A stretch of DNA of 17,395 nt from an uncultured Oscillospiraceae bacterium (GCA_902495835.1 CABUYS010000019.1:1-17395), one strand, 5' to 3'; counted from the stretch's first letter, positions 6,927 to 14,175 are shown. Program-made: numbers and translations. Notes: a model not told the origin generated them from the letters alone.

Positions 6927-7982
6927 TTATTTATCAATCGGAATCAAAAATACGAAAACGATTTTTCCGTCTTTCTTTAGAGAACAAATTACATTCCTGT
7001 CACTGCAATATATATAAGCAGAATTAAAATTTAGTACATCAGGAATTTTTACTTCTTTTATTCGAGCCATATAAAGAAGATTAATTAAAATCTTTTTTTC
7101 AATTTTATTTCTTTTGTTTGCAGTTATTACGGACAGTATAGTGTGATAACATTCAAAATCATTAATAAAATCAGACATATTAGTCGAACTTAATCTACGT
7201 GAATTTAATATAAGTTTTATACGCGATATAAGGTATGAGCTAACTTTGTCAATTTCTTTCTTTTCAATGCGTGTATCACCCATTTCAGACTCAATTGATA
7301 TTCCAGAGACAAGAACTTTCTTTTTTAAATCTGATATTTTGTCCATTGGATTATCGGAGCTTTCTTCGAGTTCTTCTGGAGATAAAATTTCAGAAATTGT
7401 GTTTATTGTATTCCCGGTTAGAATGTGAAATGTAAAAACGCGTTTTCCACCCTGTAAGAGATTAAAAATTGAAATTTTATCATAGCATAACATTTGTACA
7501 GAATTAAAATTTAACTTATCAGGAATTTCTGTTTGGTTTCTGTGAGCAATACAAAGAAAATCAATTAAATCTTCCTCATCAATGCGATTTTTTTCGAACA
7601 CAGACATAGCAGACACCATAGTTTGATATTGCTCAAAAGTGCTTGCAAGGTTTATATCAAATGAATCACAATGGATTATATAGCCTTTAAAGTTTTGTGA
7701 TTCAAAATTAGGAGCTAATTTTGTTATTTTTTCTGTGTTTACTGATTCTAATTTTTCTTTTGTGATACATGTATCACCCATTGTAGTTTCGATCCAGATT
7801 CCACCTTTGGGAATTTGACTTTTAAATTTTACTACATTATCTAAAATATTTGAAGAAGTTTGGGTTTTTTGTAAATGTCTATTATGGGAGGTCTTGGGTT
7901 TTGCAGCTTCTGTAAATTCAGCGCTCGAAGCTAAGATTAATGAAGATAAAATTAAAGCTAAAAATTTAAGTGGTTTTTTCAT
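6927..7982 (-). CDS. Sec-secreted protein with internal duplication, array member 6
   Basis: A 351-aa protein of unknown function, twice the size of most neighbours because the mature domain is duplicated. The signal peptide (MKKPLKFLALILSSLILASS) ends near TEAA (residue 27). Repeat 1 spans roughly residues 48-190 and repeat 2 roughly 213-348. Landmarks recur 166 residues apart: GIWIETTMGDTCIT (61-74) and GISIESEMGDTRIE (227-240), and also FLCIAHRNQTEIPDKLNFNS and LLYMARIKEVKIPDVLNFNS. Each repeat ends in strands (KRVFTFHIL, KIVFVFLI). The LL-x-(I/M)-A helix followed by a short strand is shared with members at 12469, 15034, 15918 and 16715. AAGGA precedes the ATG. The promoter and the first 70 bp upstream resemble those of the broken gene at 15918-16562. 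Confidence 0.78.
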   Translation of the reverse strand: MKKPLKFLALILSSLILASSAEFTEAAKPKTSHNRHLQKTQTSSNILDNVVKFKSQIPKGGIWIETTMGDTCITKEKLESVNTEKITKLAPNFESQNFKGYIIHCDSFDINLASTFEQYQTMVSAMSVFEKNRIDEEDLIDFLCIAHRNQTEIPDKLNFNSVQMLCYDKISIFNLLQGGKRVFTFHILTGNTINTISEILSPEELEESSDNPMDKISDLKKKVLVSGISIESEMGDTRIEKKEIDKVSSYLISRIKLILNSRRLSSTNMSDFINDFECYHTILSVITANKRNKIEKKILINLLYMARIKEVKIPDVLNFNSAYIYCSDRNVICSLKKDGKIVFVFLIPIDK

Positions 7983-8018
7983 TACAATTTTCCTTAATAT
8001 TTATAATATAGTAATTTG

Positions 8019-8047
8019 ATTATGTACCAATAAATTTATAATGTCAA
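8019..8047 (-). promoter_or_regulatory. Sigma-A promoter for array member 6
   Basis: A consensus TTGACA (8042-8047), a 17-bp spacer and CATAAT (8019-8024) on the - strand. The whole upstream region aligns with the promoter at 16599-16627. Confidence 0.75.
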
Positions 8048-8135
8048 TAATAAAACAAATGTAATTTTTATAAAGCGAAACTCCACCTATTAAGCGAAGT
8101 TAAAGTAACATGTTTTATTTATTTTAAAAAAATTG

Positions 8136-8166
8136 AAAAAAATAAAACCCACTTAAAAAGCGGATT
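8136..8166 (-). terminator. Terminator of the 5S rRNA gene
   Basis: On the - strand AATCCGCT pairs with AGTGGGTT (G-T pairs allowed) across a 5-base loop, followed by a T-rich run. It lies about 20 bases after the mature 5S 3' end. Confidence 0.7.
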
Positions 8167-8186
8167 TGAAAAAGAAAAATAAAAAA

Positions 8187-8302
8187 GTTGGCACTTTCCT
8201 ATTTTCCCGGGTCGTTACCAACCAAGTATCTTCGGCATCGCCAAGCTTAACTACCGTGTTCGAGATGGGAACGGGTGTACCCTTGACATCATCAGCACCA
8301 AC
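8187..8302 (-). rRNA. rrf: 5S ribosomal RNA, stand-alone copy
   Basis: The - strand shows the conserved 5S blocks ACACCCGTTCCCAT, CGAACACGG, AGTTAAGC, GATACTTGG and CCCGGGAAAATAGG in the right order. The ends pair as GTTGGTGC with GTGCCAAC, closing the terminal helix and giving 116 nt, the usual size. The sequence type fits Bacillota/Clostridia. No 16S, 23S or tRNA gene lies in the window, so this copy sits outside an rRNA operon. It has its own consensus promoter and its own terminator. Confidence 0.93.
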
Positions 8303-8309
8303 ATAATAC

Positions 8310-8338
8310 AGTATAACTCTGCCAAAAAAAATTGTCAA
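8310..8338 (-). promoter_or_regulatory. Strong sigma-A promoter of the 5S rRNA gene
   Basis: TTGACA (8333-8338), a 17-bp spacer and TATACT (8310-8315) on the - strand. Transcription would start near 8303-8304, within a base or two of the predicted mature 5' end, so little or no 5' processing would be needed. Confidence 0.8.
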
Positions 8339-8340
8339 TA

Positions 8341-8562
8341 CTTTTTTTGAAATATTTTAAAAAATTTATTTTTGAGTTCCAAAATAAGATTTTTATGTGA
8401 TAAACTGAATTGTCTTTGCCCAGTAATTTAATTATAAGCGTGCAGTTTTTATATTTTACTAAAAATATATTTATCTTTTAAATTGCGATTCAGACGAATT
8501 TTTAATACCATAAAAATAAACGAAACAAATCCTGATAGGAAAGGAATTTAGGCGAGTGATAG
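8341..8562. other. Gap with no recognisable feature
   Basis: A/T-rich sequence between the 5S promoter and the duplicated flank. I found no open frame with a ribosome binding site and no convincing hairpin on either strand. Confidence 0.5.
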
Positions 8563-8720
8563 GAATTTTAATAATTGTTTCATAAATTATATAAAAATAA
8601 AATTTCGATATTAAGTTAGAATAATAAAAACAACATATCGAGATATAAGCTCTGACATGTTGTTTTAAATGTATTTGTATGAATAAATTAAATAAAAATA
8701 ACTACTAAATGGATTCATCA
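8563..8720 (-). repeat. Duplicated 3' flank, copy 1 (matches 10890-11050)
   Basis: About 155 bp of mostly non-coding sequence nearly identical to 10890-11050, with only scattered substitutions and one 2-base length difference at the edge. It includes the terminator and the last codons of the gene above it. It is the downstream end of a duplicated two-gene block. Confidence 0.85.
8627..8666 (-). terminator. Terminator of array member 7
   Basis: AAAACAACAT (8627-8636) pairs with ATGTTGTTTT (8657-8666), with an inner GAG/CTC stem, and ends in a T-run on the - strand. Two relatives, at 10163-10201 and 10956-10995, share the outer stem. Confidence 0.75.
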
Positions 8721-9253
8721 TACGTATATACTAATGATATTGATTCTGGTGATGGTGGTAGTGATAATTCAAACACATCTAACGAAAGTGATACATCTTT
8801 TTTCTCATCAAAATAGGCAAGTCCTCCTACAATATTTTCTGGGTTATACTTATTATTCTTACCCACTTTTTCAGGAAAAAATAATTTAAGTAAATCAAGC
8901 GTTAATCGTGCATTCGCTTTATGGACTTTTTGATCATGGGTATGCACAGGTTTTCTAGGTCCGACCTCTGTTGTGGGTTCTCTCTTTTTTAAATTATCAA
9001 GCCATTTTAAAGCATTTGCAATTGTTTTTCTTAAAGTTGTTAATTCAGGAGATGTTTTCTCAGGGCTTCCACCTAACCGTTTATACTCTTCATGTATTTC
9101 TTGAGCGTAATCATCGATGAGTTGTTCACTGGTCTTACCACTTTTGCATTTATCTGCTATATATTCACCAATAGGTTTAATAGCTGAAGCAGAAGGTAAT
9201 AGCAAGGACATTGACGCAAGTGCAAGTGATAAAAATTTAAATAATTTTTTCAT
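8705..9253 (-). CDS. Sec-secreted protein, array member 7 (paralog of member 10)
   Basis: A 182-aa protein of unknown function. I place the start at the ATG at 9253: it follows GAGGAG by 7 bp and begins the signal peptide MKKLFKFLSLALASMSL...PSASA (24 residues). An upstream TTG would only translate the ribosome binding site. The mature domain has an acidic helix (DYAQEIHEEYKRLGG), a second helix (ELTTLRKTIANALKWL), a basic linker (near residues 95-115), the hallmark ARLTLDLLKLFFPEK and a beta-rich end (KDVSLSLDVFEL). All these blocks recur in order in the gene at 11034-11606. It starts 32 bp after the stop of the gene at 9286, so the two are probably co-transcribed. Confidence 0.77.
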   Translation of the reverse strand: MKKLFKFLSLALASMSLLLPSASAIKPIGEYIADKCKSGKTSEQLIDDYAQEIHEEYKRLGGSPEKTSPELTTLRKTIANALKWLDNLKKREPTTEVGPRKPVHTHDQKVHKANARLTLDLLKLFFPEKVGKNNKYNPENIVGGLAYFDEKKDVSLSLDVFELSLPPSPESISLVYTYDESI

Positions 9254-9285
9254 AATAACTCTCCTCAATAATTAAATTTTTAAGT

Positions 9286-10041
9286 TTAGTCTTTTGCCCA
9301 AATATGAAAATACGGTTCATTTGCAAAACCACAAGGATTATAAATAGTATTATTCAACATCATAAATCTTATTGCGTACTGCAGTCCTTCTTTATTTTTG
9401 TCCATATATAATGTTTCCATAACTACAACGAGTTTACAACATTTATCTATTAACCTATCAAAGTTACTAATATCTTTGAGGTCGGACACATCGTGACCGT
9501 TTTTTTTCAAAAAATTGCGCCAATCTTCAAAAATATATTTAGTTTTTGCATGGGGGTCTGTGCCTTTAGAAATGTATAAATTTGTAAGGTAAAACATTAT
9601 ATAATGACCCGCTTCGTAAGTCAATATTTTTAAAAAATCTTTTTCTCCTTCTTCTGGACGATTTTCAAACAACATAAGGATCCGATTCGCAAAGTCACTT
9701 GCATTTTCTCCTGTTGTTATGAGGTCAATCACTTCAGGATTTTCTTCTTTGGGTTTGGCAAATTTTTCGTAAATTTTAGATGCATATTCTAAACAATACC
9801 CTTTAACTTCTTTTCTACACACTTTCCTATGTTCCTCACGTTCTTCTGGACGCTCTTTTGCATTGCCTTTCTCACGTTCTTCTTCACGTTCCGCACATTT
9901 CGTGAGGTGTATATAAACTATTTCATCAAAATTAGGAATATCATCGTCTGAAGCAGTTGTAGGAGGAACGGCTGAAGCAGAAGGTAATAGCAAGGACATT
10001 GATACAAGTGCGAGTGATAAGAATTTGAACAATTTTTTCAT
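9286..10041 (-). CDS. Sec-secreted protein, array member 8 (paralog of member 11)
   Basis: A 251-aa protein of unknown function. The signal peptide is nearly identical to that of member 7 (MKKLFKFLSLALVSMSL, ending PSASA at 24). A strongly charged Glu/Arg-rich stretch follows (about residues 50-75). The helical remainder includes ASKIYEKF, YIMFYLTNLYISKG and, near the end, NKEGLQYAIRFMM. Equivalent blocks in member 11 are ARKIYEG, YIIFCLISLYKSNG and DQEGLRCTIW, so the two are diverged paralogs. GGAGA precedes the ATG, with a TTGAAT-17-TAGAAT promoter upstream. It is the first gene of a two-gene unit with member 7. No enzyme motif is visible. Confidence 0.76.
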   Translation of the reverse strand: MKKLFKFLSLALVSMSLLLPSASAVPPTTASDDDIPNFDEIVYIHLTKCAEREEEREKGNAKERPEEREEHRKVCRKEVKGYCLEYASKIYEKFAKPKEENPEVIDLITTGENASDFANRILMLFENRPEEGEKDFLKILTYEAGHYIMFYLTNLYISKGTDPHAKTKYIFEDWRNFLKKNGHDVSDLKDISNFDRLIDKCCKLVVVMETLYMDKNKEGLQYAIRFMMLNNTIYNPCGFANEPYFHIWAKD

Positions 10042-10079
10042 AGTAAATCTCCTTAATATTAATAATTGAATGTGTTTAT

Positions 10080-10108
10080 ATTCTAATTTCGTTTTAAATG
10101 ATATTCAA
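10080..10108 (-). promoter_or_regulatory. Sigma-A promoter for the member 8-7 pair
   Basis: TTGAAT (10103-10108), a 17-bp spacer and TAGAAT (10080-10085) on the - strand. Confidence 0.55.
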
Positions 10109-10162
10109 GTTAAAAATAATATTAAATAAATGTAATTTTTTGTGATTAATTTTTTAAAACAC

Positions 10163-10201
10163 AAAACAACATATCAAGAAAAAATCTTAATATGTTGTTT
10201 T
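10163..10201 (-). terminator. Terminator of array member 9
   Basis: AAAACAACATAT pairs with ATATGTTGTTTT, with an inner AAG/CTT-type stem, and runs into Ts on the - strand, just after the stop codon of the gene at 10210. Confidence 0.75.
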
Positions 10202-10209
10202 AAATAGAA

Positions 10210-10656
10210 TTATTCTATAATCAAACATTCTGCGTGTTTAGTATCTTTAAACAGGTGTATAACTAAATGATTGTTTACATTCGGATCCCATTTAAATTGA
10301 ATTTTTTTATCGTAATTTTTAGGATTATATCCTTCTTTGAGTTCTCTTCCTATGTTAAAAAACACTATTAAATTTAATGTTAAACGCACGGCTGATTCGG
10401 GATTTTCTTTGGTGAGCTTTTCGATTTGTAATTTAATTTCCATCTTTACTTTTTTCGACCGTTCGCGAGGATTTTTTTGCGACTCTGACTTTCTCATACT
10501 ATCATATTCTTCATACAAACTTTTTACGTATTCACGGACGAATAAGGGATTTTCAAACTGTTTTAAATTTTCATAAGGTAGAATAGCAAAAGCAGCCGCC
10601 GGCGATAAGATAATGAATGCTAGTGTTAATGATAAAAGTTTTAATAATTTTTCCAT
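10210..10656 (-). CDS. Sec-secreted protein, array member 9
   Basis: A 148-aa protein of unknown function. The signal peptide MEKLLKLLSLTLAFIILSPA... ends at AAFA (residue 24). The mature domain starts with REYVKSLYEEYDSMRK, matching the acidic helix of members 4, 7 and 10. A basic helix (RERSKKVKMEIKLQIEKL) and VRLTLNLIVFF, the equivalent of ARLTLDLLKLFF in member 7, follow. It ends in beta-type strands (KKIQFKW, HLVIHLF). It is thus a short member of the member 7/10 subfamily without the linker. AAGGAA precedes the ATG. It has its own promoter (TTGATT-17-TAAAAT) and a terminator related to those of members 7 and 10. Confidence 0.75.
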   Translation of the reverse strand: MEKLLKLLSLTLAFIILSPAAAFAILPYENLKQFENPLFVREYVKSLYEEYDSMRKSESQKNPRERSKKVKMEIKLQIEKLTKENPESAVRLTLNLIVFFNIGRELKEGYNPKNYDKKIQFKWDPNVNNHLVIHLFKDTKHAECLIIE

Positions 10657-10692
10657 ACTAAGTTTCCTTGTGTTATTATTGAATGTGATTAT

Positions 10693-10721
10693 ATTTTAGA
10701 ATTGCTTTCAACAATAATCAA
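10693..10721 (-). promoter_or_regulatory. Sigma-A promoter for array member 9
   Basis: TTGATT (10716-10721), a 17-bp spacer and TAAAAT (10693-10698) on the - strand. A TATAAT overlaps just downstream of the -10 box but lacks a well-spaced -35. Confidence 0.45.
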
Positions 10722-10774
10722 GTCGAAAAAAGTATGGAATTAAATTAATTTTTTTGAAAATTAAAAATTAATTA

Positions 10775-10912
10775 CTAAATAAAAAAATATCTTCCCGATA
10801 CAATTTCGCCATCGGAAATAAAATATAGACCAATTAAAGGATTACTATCACCATTATCATCATCATAATAATCAATATGTATCTCGCAAGAATTTTTTAA
10901 TAATTGTTTTAT
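10775..10912 (-). pseudogene. 3' fragment of a decayed array gene
   Basis: The - strand is open for about 45 codons ending in TAG at 10775-10777. It reads QLLKNSCEIHIDYYDDDNGD, then GLYFISDGEIVSGRYFFI. This matches the C-terminal pattern of the array (an LL helix, an x-I-x-I-x-Y strand, then more strands), but there is no start codon, ribosome binding site or signal peptide. It abuts the edge of the duplicated block (10890), so a gene tail was probably left behind when the block was copied here. Confidence 0.4.
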
Positions 10913-11050
10913 AAATTATATAAAAATAAAATCTCGATATTAAGTTAGAATAATAAAAACAACATATCGAGATATAAACTCTGACATGTTGTTTTAAATA
11001 TATTTATATGAATAAATTAAATAAAAATAACTACTAAATGAATTCACATA
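10890..11050 (-). repeat. Duplicated 3' flank, copy 2 (matches 8563-8720)
   Basis: This stretch is nearly identical to 8563-8720, including the terminator and the last codons. It is the downstream end of the second copy of the two-gene block. Confidence 0.85.
10956..10995 (-). terminator. Terminator of array member 10
   Basis: AAAACAACAT pairs with ATGTTGTTTT, with an inner stem, and a T-run follows on the - strand. It is a copy of the hairpin at 8627-8666. Confidence 0.75.
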
Positions 11051-11606
11051 TCGAATATGATAATGCGCCAAACGCCACTAACGTAAGTTGGCCATCGTTA
11101 TCCAAAACGGTAAATCCTCCTGTAATATTTTCTTGTTTATACTTACCCCCACAAAATTTTTCAGGAAAAAATAATTTAAGTAAATCAAACGTTAACCGTG
11201 CACCCGCTTTATTAACTTTTTTTGGATTACGATGACGATTGGTAAGCTTAGGGCTTGTAAGATCGTCCTCTGCTGTAGATTTACTAGATTCTTCGGTCTT
11301 TTTTGTAATGACATAAAGCCAGTAGAAAGCATCTACAATTATGTTTCTTAAATGTGTTAATTCCTTAGATTTTTTCTCAGGATTTCCACCTAACTTGTAA
11401 TACTCTGCATGTATTTCTTTAGCGTAATCATAGATAATAGTGTAATCCTTTTCGGAGAGATCTTCATTTTTGATGATTCTTTTTATTAGCGAACTGTCGC
11501 ATTTCGATATATACTCATCGATGAGTTCAACAGCTGAAACAGAAGGCAATAGCAAGGACATTGATGCAAGTGCAAGTGATAAAGATTTTTTAATATTTAA
11601 TTTCAT
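11034..11606 (-). CDS. Sec-secreted protein, array member 10 (paralog of member 7)
   Basis: A 190-aa protein of unknown function. The signal peptide MKLNIKKSLSLALASMSL...PSVSA (25 residues) is identical to that of member 11, not to that of its mature-domain paralog, member 7. The mature part has DYAKEIHAEYYKLGG, ELTHLRNIIVDAFYWL, a polar linker, ARLTFDLLKLFFPEK and a strand-rich end (QLTLVAFGALS), each aligning with member 7. An insertion of about 17 residues near the N-terminus of the mature domain distinguishes it. AAGGAG precedes the ATG. It begins 18 bp after the member 11 stop, so the two share a transcript. Confidence 0.77.
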   Translation of the reverse strand: MKLNIKKSLSLALASMSLLLPSVSAVELIDEYISKCDSSLIKRIIKNEDLSEKDYTIIYDYAKEIHAEYYKLGGNPEKKSKELTHLRNIIVDAFYWLYVITKKTEESSKSTAEDDLTSPKLTNRHRNPKKVNKAGARLTFDLLKLFFPEKFCGGKYKQENITGGFTVLDNDGQLTLVAFGALSYSICEFI

Positions 11607-11624
11607 AATAATTCTCCTTAATAA

Positions 11625-12386
11625 TTAACTTTTTAAAGTTTCGGTTTTACGCCAAATTGTACAACGTAATCCCTCTTGGTCAGCGTTCTTTTTTTCATCG
11701 TCTGTTTTTACATCGATCATTATCTCCAGATCTGTATACTTTGCTGTATCTTCAATTTTTTCGCTACCTATTCCTATCCACTGCCATTTTCTGGATACAA
11801 GCAAGTTTTTGCCATCTTTATCTACTACGGTTTCAAAGTTTACATACTGATATATTTCTTCGCTAAAAATCTTGTTGAAAAGATCTATACCTTTCGTACC
11901 TCCGATCTCTATACCAGTACATCTTCTAAGAATAGAAGCCCACATATTAGCAACGACATCTTCCGCATATGTATCTTTACCGTTGGATTTGTAGAGGCTT
12001 ATAAGGCAAAAAATTATGTAGAGATCTGCGTTTTCATGACAATCCTCTGATTCTTTTATTTTAACGAGAAGATTGTCAAGTTCATCTATCTGCTCTTTAG
12101 TCATATACATTTTCCTGTATGGTAGTGTGATTACGGCTCCGGTTTTGTTGCGATACCACGCGTATTCTTCTATAACACAGCCTTCGTAAATTTTCCTTGC
12201 GATGTTTCCAGCAGATATAAAAACATCCTTGTCGGAATTAAAACGAGACAATCTTTCATAATCAACACAAGAAATAAGAGCCGAAGCAGGTGCAGATGTT
12301 TCAGGAGGAACAGCTGAAACAGAAGGTAATAGCAAGGACATTGATGCAAGTGCAAGTGATAAAGATTTTTTAATATTTAATTTCAT
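11625..12386 (-). CDS. Sec-secreted protein, array member 11 (paralog of member 8)
   Basis: A 253-aa protein of unknown function. The signal peptide equals that of member 10 (25 residues, ending PSVSA), followed by VPPETSAP. The mature domain shows ARKIYEG, YIIFCLISLYKSNG, WASILRRCTG and DQEGLRCTIW, all with counterparts in member 8, but it lacks member 8's long Glu/Arg-rich stretch. Five or more cysteines (SCVDY, GCVIEE, EDCHE, FCLI, RRCTG, LRCT) suggest disulphides outside the cell. AAAGGAG precedes the ATG, and a textbook promoter lies upstream. It heads the two-gene unit with member 10. Confidence 0.77.
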   Translation of the reverse strand: MKLNIKKSLSLALASMSLLLPSVSAVPPETSAPASALISCVDYERLSRFNSDKDVFISAGNIARKIYEGCVIEEYAWYRNKTGAVITLPYRKMYMTKEQIDELDNLLVKIKESEDCHENADLYIIFCLISLYKSNGKDTYAEDVVANMWASILRRCTGIEIGGTKGIDLFNKIFSEEIYQYVNFETVVDKDGKNLLVSRKWQWIGIGSEKIEDTAKYTDLEIMIDVKTDDEKKNADQEGLRCTIWRKTETLKS

Positions 12387-12422
12387 AAATATCTTCTCCT
12401 TTATTTAATTTATTTCCTTCTT

Positions 12423-12451
12423 ATTATATTGTAATATTAATTTGATGTCAA
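12423..12451 (-). promoter_or_regulatory. Sigma-A promoter for the member 11-10 pair
   Basis: Perfect TTGACA (12446-12451), a 17-bp spacer and perfect TATAAT (12423-12428) on the - strand. It begins only 17 bp after the stop codon of the preceding gene, and no terminator separates them. Confidence 0.8.
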
Positions 12452-12468
12452 TATTTTTTTAATATACT

Positions 12469-14175
12469 TTAACAATGAGCTCCAAGTGTTGACTCATAAA
12501 CTTTAACATTATTAAAGTAACACGATGTTGTCAATTTACAGGGTTCATAGTGTATGGTTACTTTGTCAACATTAAATGATCGGGAAGGCCCTTCGACAAA
12601 TCCGGCAACAGATAATAAGTATATTAAATCGTTGTGATTCATGGGATTTACGTCCAACATTGCTTTGAAATTAACTAATTGCATGTATAAAGCCCAAGCG
12701 TTTATCATGTCTTTACTATCTGTTTTTGGTTGTATAATTTCTGATAAACCGCGTAATAAGGTTTCTTTATAATTTTCTAAAAATTCTTGATTTTGAGCAC
12801 GTGATTTTTTTATTTCTTCAGTATAAATTATGAACGTAGCCTCAGTGTTAAATGTAATTCCCTCTTGGATTGATTTTTTTATTGCCAGTTCTACCCATTC
12901 ATAATGTTTACATTTACATTCTTCTGTCGTTTCATGCGGTGTAGGTTGTCCTGAAGAGTGTGATTCAAATTGCTGTGATTTTTCTGCCGATGGTTGAGGT
13001 GGATGCTGTGGCACATAGGGTATAAGCCACATTTTAGGCGATTCCGGACATGGCGATTCAGGTTCTTGGGTAGGTGTTTCCGGATGTTCCACTACTTCGG
13101 GTGGATATAATGCAGATTGCGGTATAGGTTGTCCTGAAAAAGGCGTTTCAAGTCTCGGAGGTTTTTCTGCCGATGGTTGAGGCGAAGGCTGTGGTACATA
13201 GGGTACTACAAACCATGCTGTGGGTTTTTTTGAACATGGCGATTCAGGTTGCCCGGATTTAGATTCTTGGATAGGTGTTTTCGGATGTTCCCCTACTTCG
13301 GGTGGATATAATGCAGATTGCGGTGTAGGTTGTCCTAAAGAAGGTGATTCAAATTGCTGTGATTTTTGTCCAAACTGTAATTCTTCAGCTGTATTTTCTG
13401 GAGATGGTACTGATTGTCGTTCTAAATATTCCTGTGCAAGTTGTTCAATTATTCCAAGTGGTCGATCAGTTGTGAATGAGTCACCCAGAGGTAATCCTGA
13501 TATATTTCCGGATTGTGATTCCGGAAAGCATGTTTTCGAACATTCTCCTGATGAAGGCTGTTCAAATTCAAATATTAATTCTTCTACGGAATCTCCCGGC
13601 GGCATCGGTGCTCCCCGTGATGAAAATTCTCGTAAGAATTGTGGAGTTTCTGATTTTATTTTTCTATTAGAATCTTTATCTTCTCTTGGTGTTATTGGAG
13701 TTTTTGCACTGCTTTCTTCGCTTTTGGTTGTGGGGGTTTCTGTATTGTAACGTTTTGTTGGTGACACTACTTCTTTTCCCTCATATTTATCATCACTTGT
13801 GTCTTGTCTTGGGTTCATAGGTGCTTCTGGATTGCTTTTTTCTTTGCTTTCGTCGGTTTCTGCTTTGCGACGTTTTGCTGGTATCATTAATTTTTGAAAA
13901 TCTTTATCATGGCTCGTATCTTCTCTTGGTCTTTTCCTTGGAATTACTGCACTATTTTCTTCTTCCGAATTCTCATCATCACTTTCATTTCCGCTGGAGC
14001 TTGTTGGAGTTTTTGCATCTCTTTCTTCGCTTTCGCTTTGATGATTTTTTTCGAATTGTTTTTCGCCTGAATTAGAGTGTTTTTCCCCAAATCTTACCGC
14101 TCCTGCAGGGGTTAAACCTGACGCTGTTATTATCAATGATAAAAATACAGCTAAAAATTTGAATGATTTTTTCAT
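12469..14175 (-). CDS. Large repeat-rich secreted protein with NLS-like basic clusters, array member 12
   Basis: A 568-aa protein of unknown function, the largest in the array. The signal peptide (MKKSFKFLAVFLSLIITASG) ends near TPAGA (residue 26). Residues 50-175 form about three degenerate 40-residue repeats, acidic and Ser/Thr-rich, each with a basic cluster: IPRKRPRED (78-86), IPAKRRKAE (98-106) and SPTKRYNTE (138-146). Residues 273-415 form about 2.3 Pro-rich repeats of 60-67 residues marked by GQPTPQSALYPPEV and the aromatic motif PYVPQ. The C-terminal globular part (420-568) has CKCKHYEW, helices, LIYLLSVAGF and VDKVTIHYEP, the ending shared with the genes at 6927, 15034, 15918 and 16715. 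AAGGAG precedes the ATG. The two basic clusters resemble eukaryotic nuclear localisation signals; a host-targeted role is conjecture. Confidence 0.78.
   Translation of the reverse strand: MKKSFKFLAVFLSLIITASGLTPAGAVRFGEKHSNSGEKQFEKNHQSESEERDAKTPTSSSGNESDDENSEEENSAVIPRKRPREDTSHDKDFQKLMIPAKRRKAETDESKEKSNPEAPMNPRQDTSDDKYEGKEVVSPTKRYNTETPTTKSEESSAKTPITPREDKDSNRKIKSETPQFLREFSSRGAPMPPGDSVEELIFEFEQPSSGECSKTCFPESQSGNISGLPLGDSFTTDRPLGIIEQLAQEYLERQSVPSPENTAEELQFGQKSQQFESPSLGQPTPQSALYPPEVGEHPKTPIQESKSGQPESPCSKKPTAWFVVPYVPQPSPQPSAEKPPRLETPFSGQPIPQSALYPPEVVEHPETPTQEPESPCPESPKMWLIPYVPQHPPQPSAEKSQQFESHSSGQPTPHETTEECKCKHYEWVELAIKKSIQEGITFNTEATFIIYTEEIKKSRAQNQEFLENYKETLLRGLSEIIQPKTDSKDMINAWALYMQLVNFKAMLDVNPMNHNDLIYLLSVAGFVEGPSRSFNVDKVTIHYEPCKLTTSCYFNNVKVYESTLGAHC
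12969..13357 (-). repeat. Tandem Pro-rich repeats coding residues 273-402 of member 12
   Basis: Two long units and a short third one share GQPxPQSALYPPEV, EHPxTP, PYVPQ and QPSAEK blocks. The DNA repeats are visible directly (for example ggtggatataatgcagattg occurs twice), so copy number may vary between strains. Confidence 0.75.

Noticed and set aside
8153..8338. Open frame of 61 codons on the - strand
   Set aside because: It is a read-through of the 5S rRNA gene and its promoter, with no ribosome binding site.
11676..12050. 124-codon + strand frame opposite member 11
   Set aside because: The opposite frame has a signal peptide, ribosome binding site and paralog; this one has none.
13220..13750. 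176-codon open frame on the + strand
   Set aside because: It lies opposite the Pro/Ser-rich repeats of member 12, whose biased composition keeps the reverse strand open. It has no start signal.
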